Shown in pieces: positions 57,090-64,000 of a stretch of DNA of 64,000 bases. Each line of letters begins with the position of its first letter. Positions within the stretch are counted from its first letter, which is position 1. The translations under genes and the position numbers were made by a program. The DNA is from Bradyrhizobium sp. BR 10289 (GTDB taxonomy: Bacteria > Pseudomonadota > Alphaproteobacteria > Rhizobiales > Xanthobacteraceae), in contig NZ_JACOFR010000021.1 of NCBI RefSeq assembly GCF_019455385.1, forward strand, positions 62,001 through 126,000, read 5' to 3'. The notes under the pieces were generated by a model, which saw only the letters and a list, made by a program, of their open reading frames with translations, was not told where the DNA came from and searched no databases.

Positions 57090-58091
57090 ATGTCGGTGAA
57101 GAAAAAGCCCCTCGTCGTGGTGACGCGCAAGCTGCCGGACTCGATCGAGACCCGGATGCGCGAGCTGTTCGACGCGCGGATCAATCTCGAGGACACGCCG
57201 CTGTCGGCCGAGCAGCTCGCGGAAGCCGCGCGCACCGCCGACGTGCTGGTTCCGACCGTCACCGACCACATTAGCGCGGACATCGTCAACCAGCCGGACT
57301 GCAGGCTGAAGCTGATCGCCAATTTCGGCAATGGCGTCGACAATATTGACGTCGAGGCCGCGCATGCCCGCGGCATCACCGTCACCAACACGCCGAAAGT
57401 CCTGACCGAAGACACCGCCGACATGACCATGGCGCTGATCCTGGCCGTGCCTCGCCGGATGATCGAAGGCGCCTCGGTGTTGACGGAAGGAAAGCCCTGG
57501 GCGGGCTGGTCGCCGACCTGGATGCTCGGCCACCGCATCGGGGGAAAGCGCCTCGGCATCATCGGCATGGGCCGCATCGGCCAGGCGGTCGCGCGCCGCG
57601 CCCGCGCCTTCGGCCTGCAAATCCACTATCACAACCGCCGTCCCGTCGCCCCTGTCATCGCCGAAGAGCTTGGCGCGACCTATTGGGAAAGCCTCGACCA
57701 GATGCTGGCGCGGATGGACATCATCTCGGTGAACTGTCCGCATACGCCGGCGACCTATCACCTGCTCTCGGCGCGGCGGCTGAAGCTGATCCGCAAGGAC
57801 GCCTACATCGTCAACACCGCGCGCGGCGAAGTGACGGATGAAGACACGCTGATCAAGCTGATCGAAGGCGGTGAGATCGGCGGCGCCGGCCTCGACGTCT
57901 ACGAGCACGAGCCTGCAGTCAATCCAAAGCTGGTGCGGCTCGCCAAGGCGGGCAAGGTGACGCTGATGCCGCATATGGGCTCGGCCACGATCGAAGGCCG
58001 CGTCGAGATGGGCGAGAAGGTGATCATCAACATCCGCACCTTCCTCGACGCCCACAAGCCGCCGGATCGCGTGCTGCCGAGCATGCTCTGA
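57090..58091 (+). CDS. D-2-hydroxyacid dehydrogenase (glyoxylate/hydroxypyruvate reductase type)
   Basis: The 333-residue protein has the D-isomer family layout: NAD motif LGIIGMGRIGQAVARRARAF near residue 155, catalytic Arg in YIVNTARGEVTDEDTL, Glu in GLDVYEHEPAVNP and His in LMPHMGSAT. The sequence is nearest to glyoxylate reductase (GyaR) proteins. It would reduce glyoxylate or hydroxypyruvate. It ends 3 bp from the convergent LysR gene. Confidence 0.9.
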   Translation: MSVKKKPLVVVTRKLPDSIETRMRELFDARINLEDTPLSAEQLAEAARTADVLVPTVTDHISADIVNQPDCRLKLIANFGNGVDNIDVEAAHARGITVTNTPKVLTEDTADMTMALILAVPRRMIEGASVLTEGKPWAGWSPTWMLGHRIGGKRLGIIGMGRIGQAVARRARAFGLQIHYHNRRPVAPVIAEELGATYWESLDQMLARMDIISVNCPHTPATYHLLSARRLKLIRKDAYIVNTARGEVTDEDTLIKLIEGGEIGGAGLDVYEHEPAVNPKLVRLAKAGKVTLMPHMGSATIEGRVEMGEKVIINIRTFLDAHKPPDRVLPSML

Positions 58092-58094
58092 GGC

Positions 58095-58994
58095 TTATTT
58101 GCGCTTGCGCCAGTCGGCGACGAAATCGATGAACGCGCGCAGCGCTGGGGGCGTCTGGCGACGGCTCGGATAATACAGGAACGGGCCCGGAAACGGCTCG
58201 CACCAGTCTTCCATCAGGCTGACCAACGCGCCGGATTTCACGGCATCGCCGACATAGCCATCGAGGCTCGCCCAGATGCCGGCGCCGTCGAGCGCGGCGC
58301 GCATCGCAAGATTCATGTTGGTCGAGATCAGCTTTGCCGGCGGATCGACCTTTATGATCTGGCCGGCCTTCTCGAACTCCAGATCGTGCATGACACCGCT
58401 CGAATAGCGCGCGCGGATGCAATCATGCTCGAGCAGATCCTTCGGATGCTTCGGCCTGCCGCGGCGCGCGATGTAGTCGGGCGATGCGACGACGACGTAG
58501 CTCTGCGGACCGCTGAGCGGGATCGCCACCATGTCCTGCGCGAGATGCTCGCCATAGCGCACGCCGGCGTCATAGCCGCCGCTCACGATGTCGACGAAGC
58601 CGCTTTCGGAGACGATGTCGAGATCGACCTGCGGATGCGCGGCAAGGAACGGCCCGACCATCGGTGCCAGCACCAGATCGACCGCCGGCGGCGGCGCATT
58701 GATCCGCAGCCGCCCCGAGGCGACCTCGCGGAGGCCGCGGACCTGCTCGAGGGCATCGCCGACATCGCGCAGCGCCGGCGCCACCTTCGACAGCAGCAGC
58801 TCTCCCGCTTCTGTCAGCGCGAGACTGCGGGTGGTGCGGTTCATCAGGCGGACGCCGAGGCGCTCCTCCAGGTCCCGCAACCGCTGGCTTAGGCTCGACA
58901 CCGACAAGCGAATTTCGACCGCCGCACGCCGGAAATTGCGGGTGCGGGCGACCGCCACGAAGGCATCCAGATCGCGCAGGTCGGGCTCAGCCAT
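58095..58994 (-). CDS. LysR family transcriptional regulator
   Basis: The 299-residue protein has the LysR helix-turn-helix (DLDAFVAVARTRNFRRAAVE, LSVSSLSQRLRDLEERLGVR) and a C-terminal effector domain. It is divergent from the aldo/keto reductase (115-bp gap), which it likely controls. The ATG at 58994 is preferred over 59018. The effector is unknown. Confidence 0.9.
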   Translation of the reverse strand: MAEPDLRDLDAFVAVARTRNFRRAAVEIRLSVSSLSQRLRDLEERLGVRLMNRTTRSLALTEAGELLLSKVAPALRDVGDALEQVRGLREVASGRLRINAPPPAVDLVLAPMVGPFLAAHPQVDLDIVSESGFVDIVSGGYDAGVRYGEHLAQDMVAIPLSGPQSYVVVASPDYIARRGRPKHPKDLLEHDCIRARYSSGVMHDLEFEKAGQIIKVDPPAKLISTNMNLAMRAALDGAGIWASLDGYVGDAVKSGALVSLMEDWCEPFPGPFLYYPSRRQTPPALRAFIDFVADWRKRK

Positions 58995-59109
58995 TGTTCG
59001 CCAATGTGAACAAGGCATTCCAGATTGTCCAGCTTATCGGCTCAATCGACCAGGCGCATATCTGGCCTCGTCACGCGGCACCATCAGCCGCCTTTTTGGG
59101 AGAGCCATC

Positions 59110-60117
59110 ATGGAACAGCGCAAACTCGGGTCGGCCGGCCCGACCGTCTCAGCCCTCGGCCTCGGCTGCATGGGCATGTCGGAAGTCTACGGACCCGCGG
59201 ATCGCGGCGAGGCCATTGCCACAGTGCACGCGGCGCTCGACGCTGGCATTACACTGCTCGACACCGGCGATTTCTACGCGATGGGCCACAACGAGATGCT
59301 GCTCCGCGAAGCGCTGAAGGGTGTGCCGCGCGAAAAATTGCAGATCAGCGTCAAGTACGGCGCTTTGCGTGGGCCGGCCGGCGAATTCGCCGGAATGGAC
59401 ACCAGACCCGCTGCGACCAAAAACTTCCTTGCTTATTCGCTGCAGCGCCTCGGCACCGACTACATAGACATCTACCGCCCGGCGCGTCTCGATCCCGGCA
59501 TTCCGATCGAGGAGACGATCGGCGGCATCGCCGATCTCGTGAAGGCCGGCTACGTCAAGCATATCGGCCTGTCCGAGGTCGGCTCCGACACCATCCGCCG
59601 TGCGCATGCGGTGCATCCGATCGCCGATCTCCAGATCGAATATTCGCTGATCGAGCGCGGCATCGAACGCGACATCCTGAAGACCTGCCGCGAACTCGGC
59701 ATCGCCATCACCGCTTACGGCGTGCTCGCGCGCGGCCTGATCAGCGGCCATTGGACGAAGGACTCCGGCAAGACCGGCCGCGACTACCGGCTGATGACGC
59801 CGCGCTTCCAGGGCGCCAATCTCGACTCCAACCTCGCACTGGTGGAGCAGCTGCGCGCCATCGCGGGCGAGATCGGCGCAACGCCGGCGCAGGTCGCAAT
59901 CGCCTGGGTGGCGGCGCAGGGCAAGGAAATCATCCCGCTGGTCGGTGCGCGCACCCGCACACGTCTCACCGAAGCGCTCGGCGCGACCAAGGTGACGCTG
60001 ACGCCGGCGCATCTTGCGACACTGGCAAAAGCCTTCCCGCCGAACGTTGCCGCCGGCACGCGCTACGCGGCCGAGCAGATGGCGCACCTCGACAGCGAGA
60101 AGCCGGCCAGCGCGTAA
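59110..60117 (+). CDS. Aldo/keto reductase, variant lacking the tetrad His
   Basis: The 335-residue TIM-barrel oxidoreductase has Asp51 and Tyr56 (LLDTGDFYAMGH) and Lys82 (QISVKYGAL). At the tetrad His position the sequence is DIYRPARLDP (Ala125), so the His is replaced. NADPH-site residues are in VGARTRTRLTEAL. The start at 59110 is backed by GGGAG about 10 bases upstream; the frame also stays open far upstream over the LysR gene and means nothing. It is probably regulated by the LysR gene. Confidence 0.88.
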   Translation: MEQRKLGSAGPTVSALGLGCMGMSEVYGPADRGEAIATVHAALDAGITLLDTGDFYAMGHNEMLLREALKGVPREKLQISVKYGALRGPAGEFAGMDTRPAATKNFLAYSLQRLGTDYIDIYRPARLDPGIPIEETIGGIADLVKAGYVKHIGLSEVGSDTIRRAHAVHPIADLQIEYSLIERGIERDILKTCRELGIAITAYGVLARGLISGHWTKDSGKTGRDYRLMTPRFQGANLDSNLALVEQLRAIAGEIGATPAQVAIAWVAAQGKEIIPLVGARTRTRLTEALGATKVTLTPAHLATLAKAFPPNVAAGTRYAAEQMAHLDSEKPASA

Positions 60118-60126
60118 CCGGTGTCA

Positions 60127-60930
60127 TCAGGTGCGATGGGCGCCGAGATCCGACATCACGGGCCCATCGCCGTTGAGCGGATTGGCGGGATCACGCGCGT
60201 AACGCAGCGTCTCGAAGCGCATCGCGCGCGCATCGATCATCAGCAGGCGGCCGACGAGGCCCTCGCCAAAGCCGACGATCTCGCGGATCGCCTCCAGCGC
60301 CATCATCGAGCCCATCACGCCCGCGAGCGCGCCCATCACGCCGGCCTCGGCGCAGGCCGGCACCGTGCCGGGCGGCGGCGCTTCCGGGAACAGGCAGCGA
60401 TAGGTCGGATTGAAGTCGCCCTGCTCGTTGGTCTCGTGGGCGCGGATCGTGGTGAGCGAGCCGTCGAACGTGCCGAGCGCCGCCGTGATCAGTGGCCGCT
60501 TCGCGAAGAAGCAGGCGTCCGAGACGAGATAGCGGGTCGAGAAATTATCGGAACCGTCGAGCACCAGATCGTAGTCACCGATCAGGCTGAGCGCGTTGTC
60601 GGCATTGAGCCAGGTGGCATGACCGACGAAGCGGACATGCGGATTGAGCGCCGCAATCCGTTCGGCCGCGCTCTCGACCTTGTGGCGGCCGATATCGGGC
60701 GTGGTGTGGATGACCTGACGCTGGAGATTCGAGAGCGACACCACGTCGTCATCGACCACACCGAGCGTGCCGATGCCGGCGGCGGCCAGATACATGAGCG
60801 CGGGCGCGCCGAGCCCGCCGGCGCCGATCACCAGCACGGAAGCCTTCTTCAGCGCAGCCTGGCCGGGACCGCCGACATCGCGCAGCACGATATGGCGGGC
60901 ATAGCGTTCGAGTTCGTCCGGGCTCAGCAC
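60127..60930 (-). CDS. MoeB/ThiF/HesA-family adenylyltransferase lacking zinc Cys
   Basis: The 267-residue E1-like protein has VLVIGAGGLGAPALMYLAAA (nucleotide site), DDDVVSLSNLQRQVIHTTPD and DGSDNFSTRYLVSDAC. The conserved catalytic-region Cys193 is in VPACAEAGVMG. MoeB zinc ligands CxxC are replaced: TYRC (Thr176) has one Cys only, and no CxxC is present near the C-terminus. It activates a ubiquitin-like sulfur carrier (MoaD/ThiS type) by family. It overlaps no gene and is convergent with the AKR gene. Confidence 0.85.
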   Translation of the reverse strand: MLSPDELERYARHIVLRDVGGPGQAALKKASVLVIGAGGLGAPALMYLAAAGIGTLGVVDDDVVSLSNLQRQVIHTTPDIGRHKVESAAERIAALNPHVRFVGHATWLNADNALSLIGDYDLVLDGSDNFSTRYLVSDACFFAKRPLITAALGTFDGSLTTIRAHETNEQGDFNPTYRCLFPEAPPPGTVPACAEAGVMGALAGVMGSMMALEAIREIVGFGEGLVGRLLMIDARAMRFETLRYARDPANPLNGDGPVMSDLGAHRT

Positions 60931-61021
60931 CTTCTCTTACTCCTGAACCACCCCAATCCTGTTCGCGACCAACGAGATGTGCTTCAATGGCAGCGCGTTC
61001 AATGGGCTGGCTGGATTTGTC

Positions 61022-62380
61022 ATGAGATCGATGCTTGCGGCAACACTGATGTTGGCGTCTGCCACAGGCGCGAGCGGCCAGATGACGACGCCACAAATCC
61101 CCGGCCCCAAGCCGAAAGTGGTCCAGACCGTCCCCGTCAAGCCGCCCGCGCTGCAGACGCCGTCAGAAACGGCGGATGGCATGACGCAAGCAGAGCGGCT
61201 GTCGCTGCAGTCGGATCTGGCCTGGGTCGGCCAGTATAACGGCGCCATCACCGGCGACGTCTCTACGCGCATGGTCGAGGCCATCAAGGAGTACCAGAAG
61301 CTCAAGGGCAGCAAGCCGACCGGCGTGCTCAATCCGCAGGAGCGGGCCGTGCTCGCCGAGACCGCCCGGCGCAAGCAGGACAGCGTCGGCTGGAAGATCG
61401 TGACGGAGATGACCAGCGGCGCGCGGCTCGGCATTCCCGGCAAGCTGGTGCCGAATCAGACGACCGACGCCAACGGCTCGAAATGGACCTCGCCGACCGG
61501 AACCGTGCAGGTGCTGCTCAGCCGCCGCAAGGAAGCGAACCCGACCACGGCAAAACTCGCCGATGCCGAGAAGAAGGAGCCGAACCGCAAGGTCGACTAC
61601 ACCGTGGTGAAGCCCGACTTCTTCGTGCTGTCAGGGTTGCAGGGCCTGAAGAAGTTTTACGTGCGCGGCACCTTCAAGGGCGACGAAGTCCGCATCATGA
61701 CGATCCTCTATGATCAGGCCACCGAGAATACGGTCGAGCCGGTCGTGATCGCGATGTCGAGCGCCTTCAACGCGTTTCCGACGGGGCCGCTGGCGGGGCC
61801 AGCGCCGCGCAAGACCGTCGAGTATGGCACCGGCATCGTCGTCAGCGACGACGGCGCGATCGTCACCGACCGCCTCGTCACCGACAGCTGCCTTGCGATC
61901 ACCATCGCCGGCTTCGGCAGTGCCGATCGCCTCGCCGAGGACAAGGAGCACGATCTTGCGCTGCTGCACATCTACGGCGCGCGCGGCCTGAAGCCGCTCA
62001 GCCTCGCAGGCGGCTTGGCGAAAACGAGCGTCGATGTCGTCGGCATCGCCGATCCGCAGAGTCAGGGCGGCGCCGCCGGCGTGTCCAGCCTCAAGGGCGC
62101 ACTGGCGCCGGTCACGTCAAGCGACTCTGCGCTGTCGCCGCCGCCCGCGGTCGGCTTCTCGGGTGCCCCGGCCATCGATAGCGACGGCAAGTTCGCGGGT
62201 GTCGCACTGTTGAAGCCGGCGGTGCTCGCAGGGCCCGCGACAGCGGTGCCGGCGTCGCAGGCGGTGATGGTGTCCGCGGAGACGGTGCGGGATTTCCTGA
62301 AAGCGAACGCCGTCACCGCGAACGGCACATCGACGGATGCGAAGGCTGCCGTCGTGCGCGTGATCTGCGTGCGGAAATAA
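61022..62380 (+). CDS. Secreted peptidoglycan-binding/trypsin-fold protein, probable pseudoprotease
   Basis: The 452-residue protein has a signal peptide (MRSMLAATLMLASATGASGQ), a Pro-rich linker, a peptidoglycan-binding domain (about 57-115) and a trypsin-like domain (about 265-415). The catalytic Ser is kept (Ser380 in VGFSGAPAID), as is an Asp (Asp311 in EHDLALLHI), but the His motif reads VTDRLV where active enzymes have VTNxHV, so Leu285 stands in place of His. It is therefore probably a non-catalytic binding protein. The start at 61022 is chosen for the signal peptide. Confidence 0.78.
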   Translation: MRSMLAATLMLASATGASGQMTTPQIPGPKPKVVQTVPVKPPALQTPSETADGMTQAERLSLQSDLAWVGQYNGAITGDVSTRMVEAIKEYQKLKGSKPTGVLNPQERAVLAETARRKQDSVGWKIVTEMTSGARLGIPGKLVPNQTTDANGSKWTSPTGTVQVLLSRRKEANPTTAKLADAEKKEPNRKVDYTVVKPDFFVLSGLQGLKKFYVRGTFKGDEVRIMTILYDQATENTVEPVVIAMSSAFNAFPTGPLAGPAPRKTVEYGTGIVVSDDGAIVTDRLVTDSCLAITIAGFGSADRLAEDKEHDLALLHIYGARGLKPLSLAGGLAKTSVDVVGIADPQSQGGAAGVSSLKGALAPVTSSDSALSPPPAVGFSGAPAIDSDGKFAGVALLKPAVLAGPATAVPASQAVMVSAETVRDFLKANAVTANGTSTDAKAAVVRVICVRK

Positions 62381-62400
62381 GGCCGGCGGCAAACACAACT

Positions 62401-62540
62401 CTCGTGTCCCGGACGCGCTGCAACGCGTAGCGTTGCTGCGCAGAGCCGGGACCATGCATCCTAAAATTCTATGCAAGAAAGCTTCTGGGCCCCGGCTCTG
62501 CGCAGCGTCACTGCGTGCCGCAGCGCGTCCGGGGCACGAG
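62401..62540. repeat. 140-bp long inverted repeat
   Basis: The outer arms (62401-62420 and 62521-62540) pair over 20 bases with one mismatch. Inner arms pair GCTGCGCAGAGCCGGG with CCCGGCTCTGCGCAGC. It ends 1 bp before the ggt stop, between two convergent genes, and may be a cruciform-forming element or terminator for both. Confidence 0.85.
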
Positions 62541-62541
62541 A

Positions 62542-64000
62542 TCAAGCGAGCCTGAACCTGACCCCGGCCTTCGCGAGGCCTCCAGAAATGCCGACCGGCG
62601 TGCCGTCGGCGCGCCAGCAGGCGGCGCCGGTCATGGTGCCGTCGTCGTGGAAGGCGATGCCGTTCATGCCGCCGGCGACGGTCGGAACGGGCTGCACCTT
62701 ATGACCGAGCGCCGCGAGCTTTGCGCGCACGGCTTCCGGTACCTTCTGCTCGACTTCGAGCGCATTGCCCTCGGTCCAGACCCGCGGTGCCTCGACCGCT
62801 TCCTGCAAACTCATGCCATGGTCGATCAGATTGACCAGCGCCTGCATCGCGCTGGGGAAGATGCGCTTGCCGCCGGGCAGGCCGAGCGCATAGCGCAGCT
62901 TGCCGTCACGCAGCGCCATCATCGGCGACATCGAGGTCGTGACGCGCTTGCCCGGCGCGACCGACAATGCGTGGCCCGGACGCGGATCGAACAGGTTCAT
63001 GTAATTGTTGGCGATGGCGCCGAGGCCCGGGATCATGATCTTGGCGCCGAGCAGATTGTTGATGGTCTGCGTGGTCGCGACCACGTTGCCAAAACTGTCT
63101 GCCGCCGTCATGTGGGTGGTGTGCGCACTTTCGAGCTGCGTCACGCCGGCGCCAAAGACTTGCGCGCGCGCCGGGTCGATGGCGCGGCGGCGTTCCTCGG
63201 CATAGGCCTTCGAGGTCAGCTTCTCGACGGGCACACCGACATAGTCAGGGTCTCCGCTGGCGGCGGCGCGGTCGGCGAAGGCAATCTTCAAGACTTCCGC
63301 AAGATAGTGAATGGTCTCTGCTGTACCGAAGCCGAGATTGCCGATGTCGTAACCCTCGAGAATGTTCAGCATCTGCGTGATATGCACGCCGGAGGCCGCG
63401 GGCGGCGGCGGGCCGAAAATGGTCCAGCCGCGATAGTCGGCGCGAATCGGCTGCCGCTCGACGGTCTTGTAGTTCGTGAGATCGTTGCGGCGGATGAAGC
63501 CGCCGGCCTTTTCCATGTAGTCGGCGAGAATGTCGCCGAGCGGCCCTTCATAGAGCGCCTTCTCGCCGTGATCGGCGATGTACCGCAAGGTTTCCGCATA
63601 TTCCGATTGCACCACGCGCTCGCCGACCTTCAGCGGCTCGCCGTTGGGCAAGAACACCGCCGCAATCGGCTTGTCCTTGCGCATCTCAGCAGCGCATTCG
63701 CTGATGCATTCGTGCAGGTACGGCGTCGCCGCATAGCCGCGGGCGGCGTGCTTGATGGCAGGCTGCATCACGTCGGCGAGGCTCATGGTGCCGAACCTTT
63801 GCAGCGTCTCGCACCAGGCTTTCAGCGAGCCCGGCGTCGCAACCGCCTTCGCCCCGTTGAGGTTCTCGTTGCCGACGGTGTCGAACACGTCATGGGCCGA
63901 ACCGGGCTTGGAGGTGTAGGTGGTGTCGCGCACCGACACGGGTGCGGTGCTCTGGCCGTCGATGAAGCGGTGGCTGCCGTCGGCAAGCCTGATATGCGCC
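62542..64000 (-). CDS. ggt: Gamma-glutamyltransferase, N-terminus outside the window
   Basis: The open frame runs to the window edge (residues AHIRLADGSHRFIDGQ upstream of the first in-window GTG at 63939), so the gene is cut at its 5' end; 486 codons including the stop are visible. It has HTTHMTAADSFGNVVATTQT, where the Thr starts the small subunit after self-cleavage, and GLPGGKRIFPSAMQALVNLI. It cleaves the gamma-glutamyl bond of glutathione, usually in the periplasm. The family call is firm; the exact substrate is not. Confidence 0.92.
   Translation of the reverse strand, partial: AHIRLADGSHRFIDGQSTAPVSVRDTTYTSKPGSAHDVFDTVGNENLNGAKAVATPGSLKAWCETLQRFGTMSLADVMQPAIKHAARGYAATPYLHECISECAAEMRKDKPIAAVFLPNGEPLKVGERVVQSEYAETLRYIADHGEKALYEGPLGDILADYMEKAGGFIRRNDLTNYKTVERQPIRADYRGWTIFGPPPPAASGVHITQMLNILEGYDIGNLGFGTAETIHYLAEVLKIAFADRAAASGDPDYVGVPVEKLTSKAYAEERRRAIDPARAQVFGAGVTQLESAHTTHMTAADSFGNVVATTQTINNLLGAKIMIPGLGAIANNYMNLFDPRPGHALSVAPGKRVTTSMSPMMALRDGKLRYALGLPGGKRIFPSAMQALVNLIDHGMSLQEAVEAPRVWTEGNALEVEQKVPEAVRAKLAALGHKVQPVPTVAGGMNGIAFHDDGTMTGAACWRADGTPVGISGGLAKAGVRFRLA

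Noticed and set aside
58588..59109. Extended upstream start for the aldo/keto reductase
   Set aside because: The added residues lie antisense to the LysR gene and are Arg/Ser-rich shadow sequence. The ATG at 59110 has a ribosome-binding site and starts the conserved domain.

Overview
The window is high-GC alphaproteobacterial chromosome, almost certainly from Bradyrhizobium or a very close relative. The best marker is Irr (55686-56177): 163 residues, with the haem-regulatory Cys-Pro pair at residues 29-30 and the His117-119 cluster described for B. japonicum Irr. It is divergent from a fabA-fabB-fabI block. A Fur/Mur regulator, a PraR/PhrR-type XRE regulator and several families of GC-rich palindromic intergenic repeats agree with this. 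I saw no rRNA, tRNA, CRISPR array, insertion sequence or prophage gene.

Layout. 0-9.4 kb is metabolic and transport genes: DsbA-like isomerase, SMI1/KNR4 protein, FUSC transporter, MmgE/PrpD protein, pirin, a stand-alone PurC, and a SulP transporter with fused STAS and cyclic-nucleotide domains. 9.4-13.8 kb is the most accessory-looking part: a TetR repressor divergent from an NmrA-like oxidoreductase across two 16-bp palindromes, then a metallo-hydrolase/epimerase pair divergent from an AraC regulator. 13.8-22.6 kb carries succinate-semialdehyde dehydrogenase, a class C beta-lactamase-like hydrolase, adenosine kinase, MurJ, TrpS, a stress protein and a NifU-type scaffold. 22.7-24.4 kb is a soluble chemoreceptor with three PAS domains.

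24.7-35.8 kb is a dense forward housekeeping run: tsaB-rimI-fur, a HAD hydrolase, miaB-phoH-ybeY-corC-lnt, the XRE regulator, an M20 peptidase and trmB. 37.2-47.7 kb is the classic translation/RNA-decay cluster rimP-nusA-ylxR-infB-rbfA-truB-rpsO-pnp. It has a terminator-like hairpin before rimP, a very long imperfect stem-loop before pnp and a strong intrinsic terminator after pnp. 47.9-51.6 kb is katG divergent from oxyR, plus a GNAT gene. 52.6-56.2 kb is fabI, fabB and fabA facing irr. 56.2-64 kb is mixed: SH3 protein, D-2-hydroxyacid dehydrogenase, LysR, aldo/keto reductase, a MoeB-like enzyme lacking zinc ligands, a trypsin-fold protein lacking the catalytic His, and a gamma-glutamyltransferase cut by the window edge.

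Nothing here is clearly a new multi-gene system. The observations most worth following are the paired TetR operators and the cluster they sit in, the pnp leader stem-loop, the hexamer repeats before irr with a Fur/Mur gene in the same window, the degenerate secreted protease, the MoeB-like protein without its zinc site, the 24-bp near-palindrome before the chemoreceptor, and the repeat families. All function calls are from reading the sequence; no database search was run.
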